From: Synergistaceae bacterium
Lineage (GTDB): Bacteria > Synergistota > Synergistia > Synergistales > Aminithiophilaceae
Reading direction: 5' to 3'
DNA length: 64,000 bases
Assembly: GCA_016756725.1 (NCBI GenBank)
Contig: JAESII010000004.1
Span: 785,482 to 849,481 of the forward strand
Part shown: piece by piece, positions 1 to 8,864 of the stretch
How the letters are laid out: every line of letters begins with the position of its first letter
Numbering within the stretch: the first letter of the stretch is position 1
The notes under the pieces: generated by a model
Seen by the model: only the letters and a program-made list of their open reading frames with translations
What the model was told of the DNA's origin: nothing
Databases searched by the model: none
Translations under genes and position numbers: made by a program

Positions 1-672
1 TCCCAGTTCTTCCGGTGGAAAGACGGCCCCGTCGAAGACCAGCGTCCCGTTAATGGTCTCCTCGATCGGGCACCAGCTCACCTGTCCTCCGAGCATGATG
101 GGATAGCCCTTTTTGGTGGCTTTTTCCCCGGAAAGGCGGATCCTGCGTCCCCGATTGAAGGCGACGAGATTTGTCCCTGCCGGACTGCGGATCTCGACCT
201 TGTCGGCCTCTCCGAGTCGCTTCTGGAAATGCTGTCCCATCTCAATCATCAGATCATAGTCGACGTTGGCGATGCAGTTGACGGCCATGGCGACGTCCAT
301 GCCGGTGAGGTTGATGTAGCGGCAGCCTCGTTCCATGGCGTTTCTCCACGATTGAGAGTGCATGACCGTCGCGTAGGCGAACTCGATCCAGACGTCGGCA
401 TGGGCGGTGGCTTCCGCCATGGGGGGGGGCATTTCGCTTGCAAATGTCTGGTGTGGCGTGGGGTAGTAGAGGAGGAGAGGGCAGGCTCCGACGGCGTAGG
501 CGGCTTCGGCGGTCGCCTCGGCCACGCGCCTGTCTCCGGAGCTGTCGCAGGTTATGACGACAGTTTCTCCCTTTTGGGCGAGCATGACGTCACGGACAAG
601 GGTGAGCGCTCCTTTGGCAAGTTCCATCGATCGATAGGCTGCTGTAGGTTCGATGCCGCTTTTGAACTCCAT
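1..672 (-). CDS. M29-like aminopeptidase / NicX-type hydrolase family protein (C-terminus outside window)
   Basis: The frame is open from an ATG at 672 to the window edge, giving 224 residues. The start follows a good ribosome site (GGGAGG about 8 nt upstream). The N-terminal part reads as a domain with a Rossmann-like stretch (VVITCDSSGDRRVAEA) followed by VIEFAYA-like strands. This resembles the COG2309 family (aminopeptidase T, peptidase M29) and its relative 2,5-dihydroxypyridine dioxygenase NicX. The metal-binding residues of M29 lie in the C-terminal half, which is missing, so peptidase and ring-cleaving roles cannot be separated. The next gene upstream on the same strand is a PucR regulator, a plausible local controller. 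Confidence 0.6.
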   Translation of the reverse strand, partial: MEFKSGIEPTAAYRSMELAKGALTLVRDVMLAQKGETVVITCDSSGDRRVAEATAEAAYAVGACPLLLYYPTPHQTFASEMPPPMAEATAHADVWIEFAYATVMHSQSWRNAMERGCRYINLTGMDVAMAVNCIANVDYDLMIEMGQHFQKRLGEADKVEIRSPAGTNLVAFNRGRRIRLSGEKATKKGYPIMLGGQVSWCPIEETINGTLVFDGAVFPPEELG

Positions 673-827
673 ATCATTGCCTCCCTTGAATGGATGTCGG
701 TACCGTGGGTCGAAGTATAGGTTCTCAAGGGAAGGAAGGCATCGTCGGCGACCGAGAGCAGGAATGGCGGCAGGGGTTGAAAAATGAGAATAAAAGACAA
801 AGATCGCGGTTAATTGTCCATCGGAGA

Positions 828-2372
828 CTAAGAAAGGGGGGGTTTTTTGTCGATTTGGTAAAGGAGCACGGCCAAAGCGAGTTCCATCCGGCGCCTACCG
901 TCATGGTCGGCCAAACGGAGCATCTCCTCCAGGCAGCGAATCCTGTATTTCATTGTGTTGTAATGCAAGTTAAGGTCCGCGGCGGCTGGAGCGATCTGCC
1001 AGTCATAACGCACAAGGGCCTCTAGTGTCTCCATAAAATTAAATCTTTTTTGAGAGTTGTTTTTGTTTAAGAGCGGGCCTAGCTGTTTTTCGATGAAGCT
1101 TTGCCCCATCTCTGTATTTTTTAGTACGCTTAGAATTCCATCCAACCCGATTTCATCGAATAGTCTCACAGGAGGGTAACCAGATGTCCTCATAACGACA
1201 TCCAGGGCTTTTTGGGCTTCGGAAAAAGCTTCTCTTGCTAAAAATAGTCCATCCTTTGCTGAACTCAACCCACCCATTAAATTGAATTCTTTTTTGGCGT
1301 TCACGGAGAGTATTGTTTCTTTTATGTATTTAAAAACATTGTCCAGGTCGCTGCTTGCTTTTAGTGGAACAAATAAGACAAGGTCATGGTCAGATGCAAG
1401 ACCTAGCGAGCCTGAGAATTTTGATTTCATCCGAAGCAGTAAAGACTCGAATAGACTTTTATCTTCTTTGATTTTTGATATGTCTGGGTTGTTTTTGATA
1501 ATCGATACAGAGAGTTTCCAGGATAAGTCCCACTTATAAAACTTAGATTTTCTTTTTATATCATATTCGTTGATGTTTTTGTTGTAGAGCAAGTTTTTTA
1601 AGAAATCTTCCAGGTGGTAATTTTCTATTTGGATTTCAGCGTCTTCTCTTTGTATCAAAATTGAAATATACTTCTTCGCTAAGCTTGTGATTGTTGAAAG
1701 TTCAGCATCACTAATACTTTCTCCGCGGTTTCGAACGCACAGAGAAGCTCTTAGTTTTCCATTTACTGCTATGTGGAAACTTCCGGAGTCATTAAAATTA
1801 TCTGATTCGTAATTGTTGTTTTTTGCAAAGAAAGACACGTCTGTTCGATTTCTTGAAAAAGTTATGTTAGCATCAATTAGCTCAGAAGTTTTACAAATAA
1901 TATCGTCAATAGTGGCTCCATTAAGTAATAAATCTAGATATACGTCGTTTATTTTGTTTTTTAGAACGAGTTGCTCGTGATCGTCATGCATTATGGTCGC
2001 AATGACGGGTTGAATGATATCTACATGGTTAAAGTGTTCCGGTATTCCAATCAGCGGAAAATTTAATCTGTTTGCGGAGTCAAGGATGTCAATGGGGATT
2101 TTTCCAAGATATCTACCTATCTTTATCCCAAAGGCAGCGGCTTGAGATCTTCCTGCTCCCTCTATAAACGAACGAAGTTCCAGCGGTTTTTCGCAGAAGA
2201 TGTAGCCTGAAGAGATCAGGAACTCTCCGCCGCGGAGCCATTGGTGAGCTTCTGGCGTATCGATGACAACGACGGTGCTGACGGTTCTCTGCCGTGCCCC
2301 CTTTTCTCCGGCCAACAGGGTCGTCCCTTTTAAGGATTCGATTCGGAGTATTTGAGATACGGTAAGGGGCAT
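828..2372 (-). CDS. PucR-family transcriptional regulator
   Basis: A 514-residue protein with the PucR layout. An N-terminal PucR domain spans about residues 1-130 (TVSQIL, then WLRGGEFLISSGY). A divergent GGDEF-like middle follows. A C-terminal helix-turn-helix of the PucR/CdaR type lies at about 450-505, with HYNTMKYRIRCLEEML as the recognition-helix region. Members regulate purine, sugar-diacid or amino-acid catabolism in response to a ligand. The part encoding roughly residues 80-450 is much richer in A and T than both ends of the same gene and uses codons such as AAA, ATA and TTA that are scarce nearby. It lies between an aminopeptidase-like gene and a transporter, all on the minus strand. 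Confidence 0.85.
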   Translation of the reverse strand: MPLTVSQILRIESLKGTTLLAGEKGARQRTVSTVVVIDTPEAHQWLRGGEFLISSGYIFCEKPLELRSFIEGAGRSQAAAFGIKIGRYLGKIPIDILDSANRLNFPLIGIPEHFNHVDIIQPVIATIMHDDHEQLVLKNKINDVYLDLLLNGATIDDIICKTSELIDANITFSRNRTDVSFFAKNNNYESDNFNDSGSFHIAVNGKLRASLCVRNRGESISDAELSTITSLAKKYISILIQREDAEIQIENYHLEDFLKNLLYNKNINEYDIKRKSKFYKWDLSWKLSVSIIKNNPDISKIKEDKSLFESLLLRMKSKFSGSLGLASDHDLVLFVPLKASSDLDNVFKYIKETILSVNAKKEFNLMGGLSSAKDGLFLAREAFSEAQKALDVVMRTSGYPPVRLFDEIGLDGILSVLKNTEMGQSFIEKQLGPLLNKNNSQKRFNFMETLEALVRYDWQIAPAAADLNLHYNTMKYRIRCLEEMLRLADHDGRRRMELALAVLLYQIDKKPPLS

Positions 2373-2397
2373 ATCGATGAGCCTCCTTAAAACAGGT

Positions 2398-3558
2398 TCA
2401 GGGGGTTCTCCTCCACAGGAAAGGCAGGGAGAGAAGGGGCAGAAGACCGATGACGACGAGGGTCGTCGTCAGGCCTGTCCTGTCGGCGAGGTAGCCCAGG
2501 GGGGCCATGATGAAGCCGCCGATACCCCAGGAGAGGCCCATGACGATGGAGCTTGCCGTGCTTCGTGCCTCCGGGGCCGCCTCCTGTCCCAGGGCGGCCG
2601 TGATCGGCTGGGAGGCGTTGATGAAGGCCGTTCCGGCGACGAAGAGGGCGTAACGGGCGAAGCCGGAAAGGAAGGCCGCCGGAACGAGGCAGAGAGGCGT
2701 CGCCAGAAGGATCACCAGAAGAACCCGCTCCTTGCCGAAGGCGTCGGAGAGCCTGCCGCCGATGAGGGGTGAGACGGTGCCGGTGGCCATCATGAAGAAG
2801 AGGACCGTTCCCACTTCGGCCAGGTCACCGCCTGAAGCGGTCACCACGAGGGGGAGGAAGAACCGGACGGCCTGAAAAGCCGAGTCTCGGGTGACCGAGA
2901 TGGCCCAGACGGGGTAGATCCTTCCGAAGACCGCCACAAGACCGCGCCCGATGTCGCCGAAGCGGAAGGCCCCGGCCGGCCTCTCGTCGTCGTTGAATCG
3001 GGGAAGGTGGCGCCAGGTGAAGATCGCCAGGAGGGTGACGGGAACGAGGGCCCCCAGGGGAAGGTAGCGGTAGCCGAGCCATTTGGAGAGGGTCAGGGCG
3101 TAGAGGGGGCTCAGCGTTCCGCCCAGCATGCCGCCGACGGAGAAGAGGGAGATGCTGAAGGCCAGCCTGGCCGGCGAGGAGACAAGCCCCACGGCGCCAT
3201 GGCCCTGGGGGTGGAAGGTGGCGCTGCCCAGCCCCCAGAGTCCGGTGAAGAGAAGGGCGGCGCCGTAACTGGGCGACGAGGGGAGCAGGGAGGCCCCGAG
3301 AGCCGCAAGAAAGGGGCCGACGATGACCGGAATGGGCCGTGACGACCGGTCGGCCAGAAAACCCAGAAAGGGCTGGCAGATGATGTGGATAGCCCCCGAC
3401 AGGGCCTGGAGTCCGCCGGCCCGGGCGACGGAGATGCCCAGATTGGCGATGATGACGGGGATGAAGGTGTTGAGGAAGGCCGAGTGGAGGTCATTGAGAA
3501 AGTGGCCCATGCAGAGGAGGGCGATCTTGCCGTTTGGGGAGAGACGCTTGGATGCCAT
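2398..3558 (-). CDS. MFS transporter, fosmidomycin-resistance (Fsr)-like exporter
   Basis: A 386-residue, very hydrophobic protein with about 12 membrane segments. The opening region (CMGHFLNDLHSAFLNTFIPV) matches the Fsr branch of the major facilitator superfamily, whose best-known member exports fosmidomycin; natural substrates are mostly unknown. The loop motif FLADRSSRPIP is the family's version of the MFS motif A. I chose the ATG at 3558 because AAGAAGG lies 6-12 nt upstream; an in-frame ATG 57 nt further upstream has no such site. It ends 26 nt before pucR begins and is read in the same direction, so the two may be co-transcribed. Confidence 0.8.
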   Translation of the reverse strand: MASKRLSPNGKIALLCMGHFLNDLHSAFLNTFIPVIIANLGISVARAGGLQALSGAIHIICQPFLGFLADRSSRPIPVIVGPFLAALGASLLPSSPSYGAALLFTGLWGLGSATFHPQGHGAVGLVSSPARLAFSISLFSVGGMLGGTLSPLYALTLSKWLGYRYLPLGALVPVTLLAIFTWRHLPRFNDDERPAGAFRFGDIGRGLVAVFGRIYPVWAISVTRDSAFQAVRFFLPLVVTASGGDLAEVGTVLFFMMATGTVSPLIGGRLSDAFGKERVLLVILLATPLCLVPAAFLSGFARYALFVAGTAFINASQPITAALGQEAAPEARSTASSIVMGLSWGIGGFIMAPLGYLADRTGLTTTLVVIGLLPLLSLPFLWRRTP

Positions 3559-3696
3559 GGTTGACCTTCTTTCCGGGACAGTTTGGTCGATTATACCCTC
3601 TCCTGGATAGAACACAAAACATCAGATAGCCCTCTTGCCCGGTCCGGGCAAGAGGGCTATCTTGAAAAAAGGAGAATAAGGAAAAGAGGAATGACC
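3559..3696. promoter_or_regulatory. Divergent intergenic region with a 19-bp perfect inverted repeat (3624-3642 / 3644-3662)
   Basis: The two arms match exactly around a single central T. The repeat lies between two divergent genes, about 35 nt before the metH start and about 65 nt before the Fsr-like start, so it is in the leader of both. On the plus strand it is followed by TGAAAAAAGG, which lacks the T-run of a terminator. On the minus strand it is followed by a short TGTTTTGTG tract. It could be an attenuator or insulator hairpin or a large operator. No known riboswitch motif is recognisable. Confidence 0.55.
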
Positions 3697-6096
3697 ATGG
3701 ATTTCAGGAAGTGGCTCCAGAATCGTCGCTCCGTCGCCTTTCTCGACGGAGCGACGGGAACCCTTCTGGCCGAGAAGGGATGGCGTCCGCCCCATCTGCC
3801 GGAGGAGATGGTCTTTGTCGATCCCGAGGCAGTCCGCTCCATCCACAGGGCCTACGTCGAGGCGGGAGCCGACCTCATCGAGACGGATACCTTCGGCGCC
3901 TCGACGCTCAAACTGGCCCATCGCGGCCTTGAGAGGGAGGCCGAAAGAATCGCCTTCCAGGCGGCCGCTCTCGCCCGGGAGGCCGCAGCGGGCCGGGCCC
4001 TTGTGGCCGGTTCCGTCGGTCCCCTGGGGAGCCTCGTGGCGCCTCTGGGCACGGTCTCCTTCGACGAGGCCGTCGCTGCCTTCCGGCCCCAGATCGCCGG
4101 CCTTCTGGCCGGCGGGGCCGACCTGATCCTCATCGAGACCATGCTCGATCTCCGCGAGGCCAAGGCGGCCGTGACGGCCCTCAAAGAGGTCGACGCCGAG
4201 GCGTCCTTCGCCGTCAGTTTCACTTTCGACCAGAAGGGCAAGACCATGACGGGCACGCCGCCAGAGGCGGCGGCGGCCTGGGCCCTCGCCTCCGGTGCCT
4301 CCGCCGTGGGGGCCAACTGCGGCGTCGGTCCCGAGGCCTACGTCGACACCGTCAGGCGCCTCCACCGCTTCGGCGGCCTGCCCGTCATGGTCTACGCCAA
4401 TGCCGGTCTGCCCGCCCAGGGGATCACCCTTGATCCCGAGAGTTTCGCCCGCGCCTGCCGCTTTCTCGTCGAGGCCGGTGCGGCCGTCGTCGGCGGCTGT
4501 TGCGGCACGGGGCCCGATCACATCGCCGCCCTCCGGTCCGTCCTGAAGGACCTTCCGCCCGTCGGGCCGCTGCCCCCGCAGTCCACGGCCCTCTCGAGCC
4601 GGAGCCGCGTCGTCCTCTGCGGGCCCTCGGAGCCTCTGGCCATCGTGGGCGAGCGGATCAACCCCTCCCGCAGGGGACCTCTGAAGGAGGCCATGATCGA
4701 GGGCCGCTGGACCGTCGTCCGTGACGAGGCCCGCCTTCAGACCGAGGCGGGGGCGGCTCTTCTCGACGTCAACGCCGGCATCGCCGGTCAGGACCGCAGA
4801 AAGCTCATGGACGGGGCCATCGAGGCCGTCCGGGGGGCGTCGCCGTTGCCCCTTTCCATCGACAGCGACGACGGAGCCGTCCTGGAGGCGGCCCTCCGCA
4901 GCTGCGACGGCGTGCCCCTGATCAACTCCGTCACGGCCGACGACGAGGCCCTCGACCGGGGACTGAGCCTTGCCCGCCGTTACGGAGCCGGTCTCGTCGT
5001 CCTGGCTCTCGACGGGAGGGGGATCCCCGAAAGCGCCGAAGGACGGCTTGCCCTGGCCCGCCGGGCCGCAGAAAAGGCCGATGCCGCCGGATTTCCCCGA
5101 CGCTATCTTTTCATCGATCCCCTCACCCTGGCCTTGGGCGCCGACGGACGGGGGGCTTCGGTGACCCTCGAAACCCTCCGAGGCATCACGGTCCTGGGGA
5201 CTCGCTCCATCATGGGCGTCAGCAACGTCTCCTTCGGATTGCCCGACAGGCCCCTGCTGAACCGCACCTTCCTGGCCATGGCCCTCGCTGCCGGTCTTGA
5301 TTCCGTCATCGCCGATCCTCTCGACGCGGCCTTCATGGCCGCCGTCGCCGCCGGCAACGCCCTGACGGGACGAGACCAAGCCATGAAGCGCTACATCGCC
5401 TTCGCCAAGATGAGGGAGCCTTCCCCGGCGCCTGGCTCGTCCGCCCCGACCGTCCAGAAAGGGGCGGACGATCTCGAGCGGGCCGTCGTCGCCGGTGACG
5501 TGGCCGGCGCCGTCGCCGCCGCCGAGGCCCTTCTCGATGGGGGAACGGAACCGATGGCCCTCATCGGGACCGAGGTCATCCCCGCCCTGGAGGAGGTGGG
5601 CCGCCGCTACGACTGCGGCGACTTCTTCCTGCCCGAACTGCTCCAGGCCTCCGAGGCGGCTCAGGCCCTCTGCGCCCTCGCCGAGGCCCGTCTGCTTGAA
5701 AGGGGCGAGCGCCTCCGACCGAAGGGGACGATTGTCCTGGCCACCGTCGAAGGCGATCTCCACGACTTGGGCAAGAAGGTTGTCGCCATGGTCCTTAAAA
5801 GCCGGGGTTACCGTATCGTCGATCTCGGCGTCGACGTTCCCGCGTCCCGGATCATCGAGGCGGCTGGCGAGGAAAAAGCCGACGTCGTCGGCCTCTCGGC
5901 TTTGATGACGACGACGGTGGAGGTCATGAAAGAGGTCATCGCCCGGGGGCGCCTCGCTTCCCTTGCCTGTCCCTTCATCGTCGGCGGCGCCGCCGTCAGC
6001 CCCTCTTTCGCTGAGGAGGCAGGCGCCGACGGCTACGCCCCCGACGCCATCGAGGCGGCCCGACTCGTCGACCGTCTGCTGGCCCGTCGCCCCTAG
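3697..6096 (+). CDS. metH: Cobalamin-dependent methionine synthase lacking the reactivation domain
   Basis: Transfers a methyl group from methyl-tetrahydrofolate to homocysteine via cobalamin, in the cytoplasm. The 799 residues cover the homocysteine-binding barrel (about 1-300, with zinc-binding GGCCGT near 265), the pterin-binding barrel (about 315-585, VGERINPS), the B12 cap (about 595-670) and the B12-binding domain (about 675-799, DLHDLG near 686 with the cobalt-ligand histidine). The fourth, AdoMet-binding reactivation domain of E. coli-type MetH (about 1,220 residues) is absent; the gene stops right after the B12 domain. Start: the ATG at 3697 has AGAGGA at a proper distance, while the ATG at 3691 lies too close to it. 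metF follows after 10 nt. Confidence 0.93.
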   Translation: MDFRKWLQNRRSVAFLDGATGTLLAEKGWRPPHLPEEMVFVDPEAVRSIHRAYVEAGADLIETDTFGASTLKLAHRGLEREAERIAFQAAALAREAAAGRALVAGSVGPLGSLVAPLGTVSFDEAVAAFRPQIAGLLAGGADLILIETMLDLREAKAAVTALKEVDAEASFAVSFTFDQKGKTMTGTPPEAAAAWALASGASAVGANCGVGPEAYVDTVRRLHRFGGLPVMVYANAGLPAQGITLDPESFARACRFLVEAGAAVVGGCCGTGPDHIAALRSVLKDLPPVGPLPPQSTALSSRSRVVLCGPSEPLAIVGERINPSRRGPLKEAMIEGRWTVVRDEARLQTEAGAALLDVNAGIAGQDRRKLMDGAIEAVRGASPLPLSIDSDDGAVLEAALRSCDGVPLINSVTADDEALDRGLSLARRYGAGLVVLALDGRGIPESAEGRLALARRAAEKADAAGFPRRYLFIDPLTLALGADGRGASVTLETLRGITVLGTRSIMGVSNVSFGLPDRPLLNRTFLAMALAAGLDSVIADPLDAAFMAAVAAGNALTGRDQAMKRYIAFAKMREPSPAPGSSAPTVQKGADDLERAVVAGDVAGAVAAAEALLDGGTEPMALIGTEVIPALEEVGRRYDCGDFFLPELLQASEAAQALCALAEARLLERGERLRPKGTIVLATVEGDLHDLGKKVVAMVLKSRGYRIVDLGVDVPASRIIEAAGEEKADVVGLSALMTTTVEVMKEVIARGRLASLACPFIVGGAAVSPSFAEEAGADGYAPDAIEAARLVDRLLARRP

Positions 6097-6106
6097 GAGG
6101 CCTGTC

Positions 6107-6997
6107 ATGTTTATCAGCCGACTTTTCCGACGGGGAACCCCCGTCGTCTCCTTCGAGGTCTTCCCCCCCAAAGCCGGGTCTCCCGTCGAGAACGTCTACC
6201 GCACCATCGAGGCCATCGCCGACCTGGATCCGGGCTACGTGAGCGTCACCTACGGGGCGGGCGGCTCCAGCCGGGACCGCACCGTCGAGATCGCCTCGCG
6301 GCTTCGTAATGTCTATGGCCTCGAGGCCCTGGCCCATCTGACGGGCATGAGCCATTCCGTCGACGAGATCGACGGCGTCTGCTCCTCCCTCATCGCCTCG
6401 GGCGTCGAGAACATCCTGGCCCTCCGGGGGGACCCGCCTCTGGAGGGGTCCCCCGAGGTCAGAAGCTACCCCTACGCGACAGGGCTGATCGGCCACATCA
6501 AGGAGGCCTTTCCCGGCCGCTTCTGCGTCGCCGCGGCGGCCTATCCCGAAGGACACGTCGAGTGTCCCGATCTCGAAAGGGACCTGGATCATCTTGAGGC
6601 GAAGGTCCGGGCCGGGGCGGATTTCCTCATCACCCAGCTTTTCTTCGACAACGAAAGCTTCCACCGTTTCCGGGACCGCCTCGCGGCTCGGGCCGTCGAC
6701 GTTCCCCTCGTGGCCGGCGTCTTCCCCGTCCTCAACGCCGCCCAGGTCCAGCGGATCGTCACCCTCTGTGGCGCCTCGCTGCCGCCCAAATTCACCCGCG
6801 TCATGGCCCGCTACGCCAACCATCCTGAAGCCCTGGCCGAGGCCGGCGTCGCCTACGCTACGGAGCAGATCGTCGATCTCCTCTCGGCCGGCGTCGACGG
6901 CATTCACCTCTACACCATGAACCGTCCCGAGACGACGCGGCGCATCATGGCCAACATCGGCCGCCTCCGCCGAGTCGCGCCGGCCTGCGGTCGCTGA
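6107..6997 (+). CDS. metF: Methylenetetrahydrofolate reductase
   Basis: Reduces 5,10-methylene-tetrahydrofolate to 5-methyl-tetrahydrofolate, the methyl donor of the upstream MetH. The 296-residue length and the motifs SFEVFPPKAG near the start, SVTYGAGGSSRDRT, LALRGDPP and FLITQLFFDN are standard for the FAD-containing MetF barrel. The start at 6107 is set by AGGAGG that overlaps the metH stop codon. metH and metF thus form a compact methyl-folate unit that continues into the next two genes. Confidence 0.95.
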   Translation: MFISRLFRRGTPVVSFEVFPPKAGSPVENVYRTIEAIADLDPGYVSVTYGAGGSSRDRTVEIASRLRNVYGLEALAHLTGMSHSVDEIDGVCSSLIASGVENILALRGDPPLEGSPEVRSYPYATGLIGHIKEAFPGRFCVAAAAYPEGHVECPDLERDLDHLEAKVRAGADFLITQLFFDNESFHRFRDRLAARAVDVPLVAGVFPVLNAAQVQRIVTLCGASLPPKFTRVMARYANHPEALAEAGVAYATEQIVDLLSAGVDGIHLYTMNRPETTRRIMANIGRLRRVAPACGR

Positions 6998-6999
6998 CC

Positions 7000-8142
7000 A
7001 TGTCAGCGCTCCGCCGTCTTCTCGCGGCGCTTCTCTTTCCGGTCCTGGCCCTCGTCTCGGGCGAGGTGCTCCTGGAGCGCCACGGCCTGGCCGGGAGGCT
7101 CTTGCCCGTCGAGGCGGCCCGCCTGGCCCGACTGGCCGATTACGACTACGTCGCCGACATCGAGGCGCTGCGCGGGGAGGGACTCCTCGCCGAGGCCCTG
7201 GAGCTGGCCCGTTACGTCGCGGCCCACCCCGATCTCCCCGGCCACGGACGGGCCCTCGCTCTCGAAGCCGAGCTGGACGGTGAACTTCACTCCCTCTGGG
7301 GTCGGTCGAAGCGGGCCGCCTGGGGTTTCCTCTCCGGCGAAGCGGAGACGATGGAGGCGGCAGGCGGCGCCATCGTCTCGGACATGCTTCTTTACGGTGA
7401 CCTGCGAGACCTGGCGAAACAGGCCTACTGCGGGGCGACGGGCAAGGAGACCGATCCGCTGCTGATCGCTCTCTCCGGCGTGGGCCTGCTCACCGAGGCC
7501 GTCGACGGCATCGACTGGGCCCCGGCGGTGCTCAAGGTTTTCCGGAAGGCCGGGGCGATGACGAAGCGGTTCGGAGACTGGCTCCTGACCCTGTCGAAGA
7601 GCTCCGTCGCGGCCAGGCGCCTCGACCCGATGCTGAAGGGCCTCTTCGAAAACATCCGGGTGATGAGGGATTCCGTCGGCCTCCCCCGGACGATGCGTCT
7701 CTTCCGCCACGTCGACGACGGCGGTGATGCGGCCCTGCTGGCCCGGTCGGTCTCGCGCCATGGCGATGCCGCCTACCTGGCCGTCAAAAACGGAGGGGAG
7801 GAGGGCGTCGCACTGCTCCGGCGGCTCGACGGGGCCCCGGGGGCGGAGAAGCTGCTTGCCCTGGCGGCTCGCAAAGGGCAAGGAGGCGTCACGTTCCTTC
7901 TCCGTCCTCCCTCGCGGTTCTGGGTTACCCTGAGCCGCGGTGCCAGGATTTTTCACCTCGACCGGATCGAAACCTTTTTGAAGGACTGGATTCTCCGTGA
8001 CGGCAGGGTCCTCTGGGGGGTCTGGGGCGTCTTCTTTGCCGGTCTGGGAGGGACGGCCCTTTCGGGAAGGCGCGCCCTGAAGGCCGCCGGGCGCCGCCTC
8101 GTCGCCTCCAAAAGGTCGGGCGGCGAGATGGCGGGAGGCTGA
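7000..8142 (+). CDS. Conserved-looking hypothetical protein with terminal membrane segments
   Basis: A 380-residue protein I do not recognise. It has a hydrophobic segment at about residues 5-22 (LLAALLFPVLALVSGEVLL), which may be a signal anchor, and a second near the C-terminus (VLWGVWGVFFAGLGGTAL). The middle is rich in Ala, Leu, Arg and Glu and looks helical, suggesting a domain anchored at both ends to the inner membrane. It starts 2 nt after metF and its stop codon overlaps the comB start, so it is translated within the metH-metF-comB run. Nothing in the sequence points to an enzymatic role. Confidence 0.7.
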   Translation: MSALRRLLAALLFPVLALVSGEVLLERHGLAGRLLPVEAARLARLADYDYVADIEALRGEGLLAEALELARYVAAHPDLPGHGRALALEAELDGELHSLWGRSKRAAWGFLSGEAETMEAAGGAIVSDMLLYGDLRDLAKQAYCGATGKETDPLLIALSGVGLLTEAVDGIDWAPAVLKVFRKAGAMTKRFGDWLLTLSKSSVAARRLDPMLKGLFENIRVMRDSVGLPRTMRLFRHVDDGGDAALLARSVSRHGDAAYLAVKNGGEEGVALLRRLDGAPGAEKLLALAARKGQGGVTFLLRPPSRFWVTLSRGARIFHLDRIETFLKDWILRDGRVLWGVWGVFFAGLGGTALSGRRALKAAGRRLVASKRSGGEMAGG

Positions 8143-8864
8143 TGGCCATGGCCTCTGTCGACGTCGTCTTTTCCCCGGCCGAACCGCTCCCCCGGGCCGA
8201 CGGCTGGCTCGTCGTCGATCTGCTGCGCGCCTCGACGACGATCGTCACCTTTTTCGAGCGCGGCGGACGTCGTCTTCTGCCCGTCTCTTCCGTCGCCGAA
8301 GCCCGGGATCTCAGGCGTCGCCTGGCCGGCCGGTGGCTGCTCATGGGCGAGCGCAACGCCCTGCCTCCCGAGGGCTTTGATCTGGGCAATTCTCCCCTTG
8401 AGCTGGCCTCCGTCGATCTCGAGTCTTTCGACGGCGCCGTCATGACGACGACGAACGGCACGGCGGCCCTTCTCGCCGCGGCCTCCCGAGGGGGGGTGGT
8501 GACGGTGGCTGCCGCCCGAAACGGCCTGGCCGCCGTCGCCCGGGTGTCCCATTGCGAGAGGGTGGCCATTCTCTGCGCCGGTCTCGAGGGGAGGCCGGCC
8601 CTGGATGACACGGCCTGTGCCGGAGGTCTCGTCGCACGGCTTCTGGGCCGAGGGGCCTTCGCCCTTTCCGACGGCGCCCGGATGGCGCTGGCCCTCTACG
8701 GGAGCGCGCCCCTTGTCGACCTCGTCGGTCTCTCCCGACACGGAGGGCGCCTCAAGGCCCTGGGCCTTGAGGCCGATCTGGAGTACTGCTGCCAGGAGGA
8801 CTGCAGCAACGGGACTGTCCGCCTCGTCACCTGGGAGGGCCGGCCGGCCTTGGAGGCCTTCTAG
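8142..8864 (+). CDS. comB: 2-phosphosulfolactate phosphatase family protein
   Basis: A 240-residue ComB-family protein. The diagnostic stretch VVDLLRASTTIVTFFERG (the family's D-LRA-TTI motif) and MTTTNGTAAL are clear. In methanogens ComB dephosphorylates 2-phosphosulfolactate during coenzyme M synthesis. Many bacteria have homologues of uncertain role. No other coenzyme M genes (comA, comC, comDE) are in the window. The ATG overlaps the previous stop by one base; an ATG two codons later is also possible. The gene meets csaA tail to tail with a 4-nt overlap. Confidence 0.85.
   Translation: MAMASVDVVFSPAEPLPRADGWLVVDLLRASTTIVTFFERGGRRLLPVSSVAEARDLRRRLAGRWLLMGERNALPPEGFDLGNSPLELASVDLESFDGAVMTTTNGTAALLAAASRGGVVTVAAARNGLAAVARVSHCERVAILCAGLEGRPALDDTACAGGLVARLLGRGAFALSDGARMALALYGSAPLVDLVGLSRHGGRLKALGLEADLEYCCQEDCSNGTVRLVTWEGRPALEAF

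Noticed and set aside
3622..6171. 849-codon open frame opposite metH
   Set aside because: It is an artefact of GC-rich codon usage opposite a clearly identified gene; it has Gly/Asp/Glu-rich composition and no motif.
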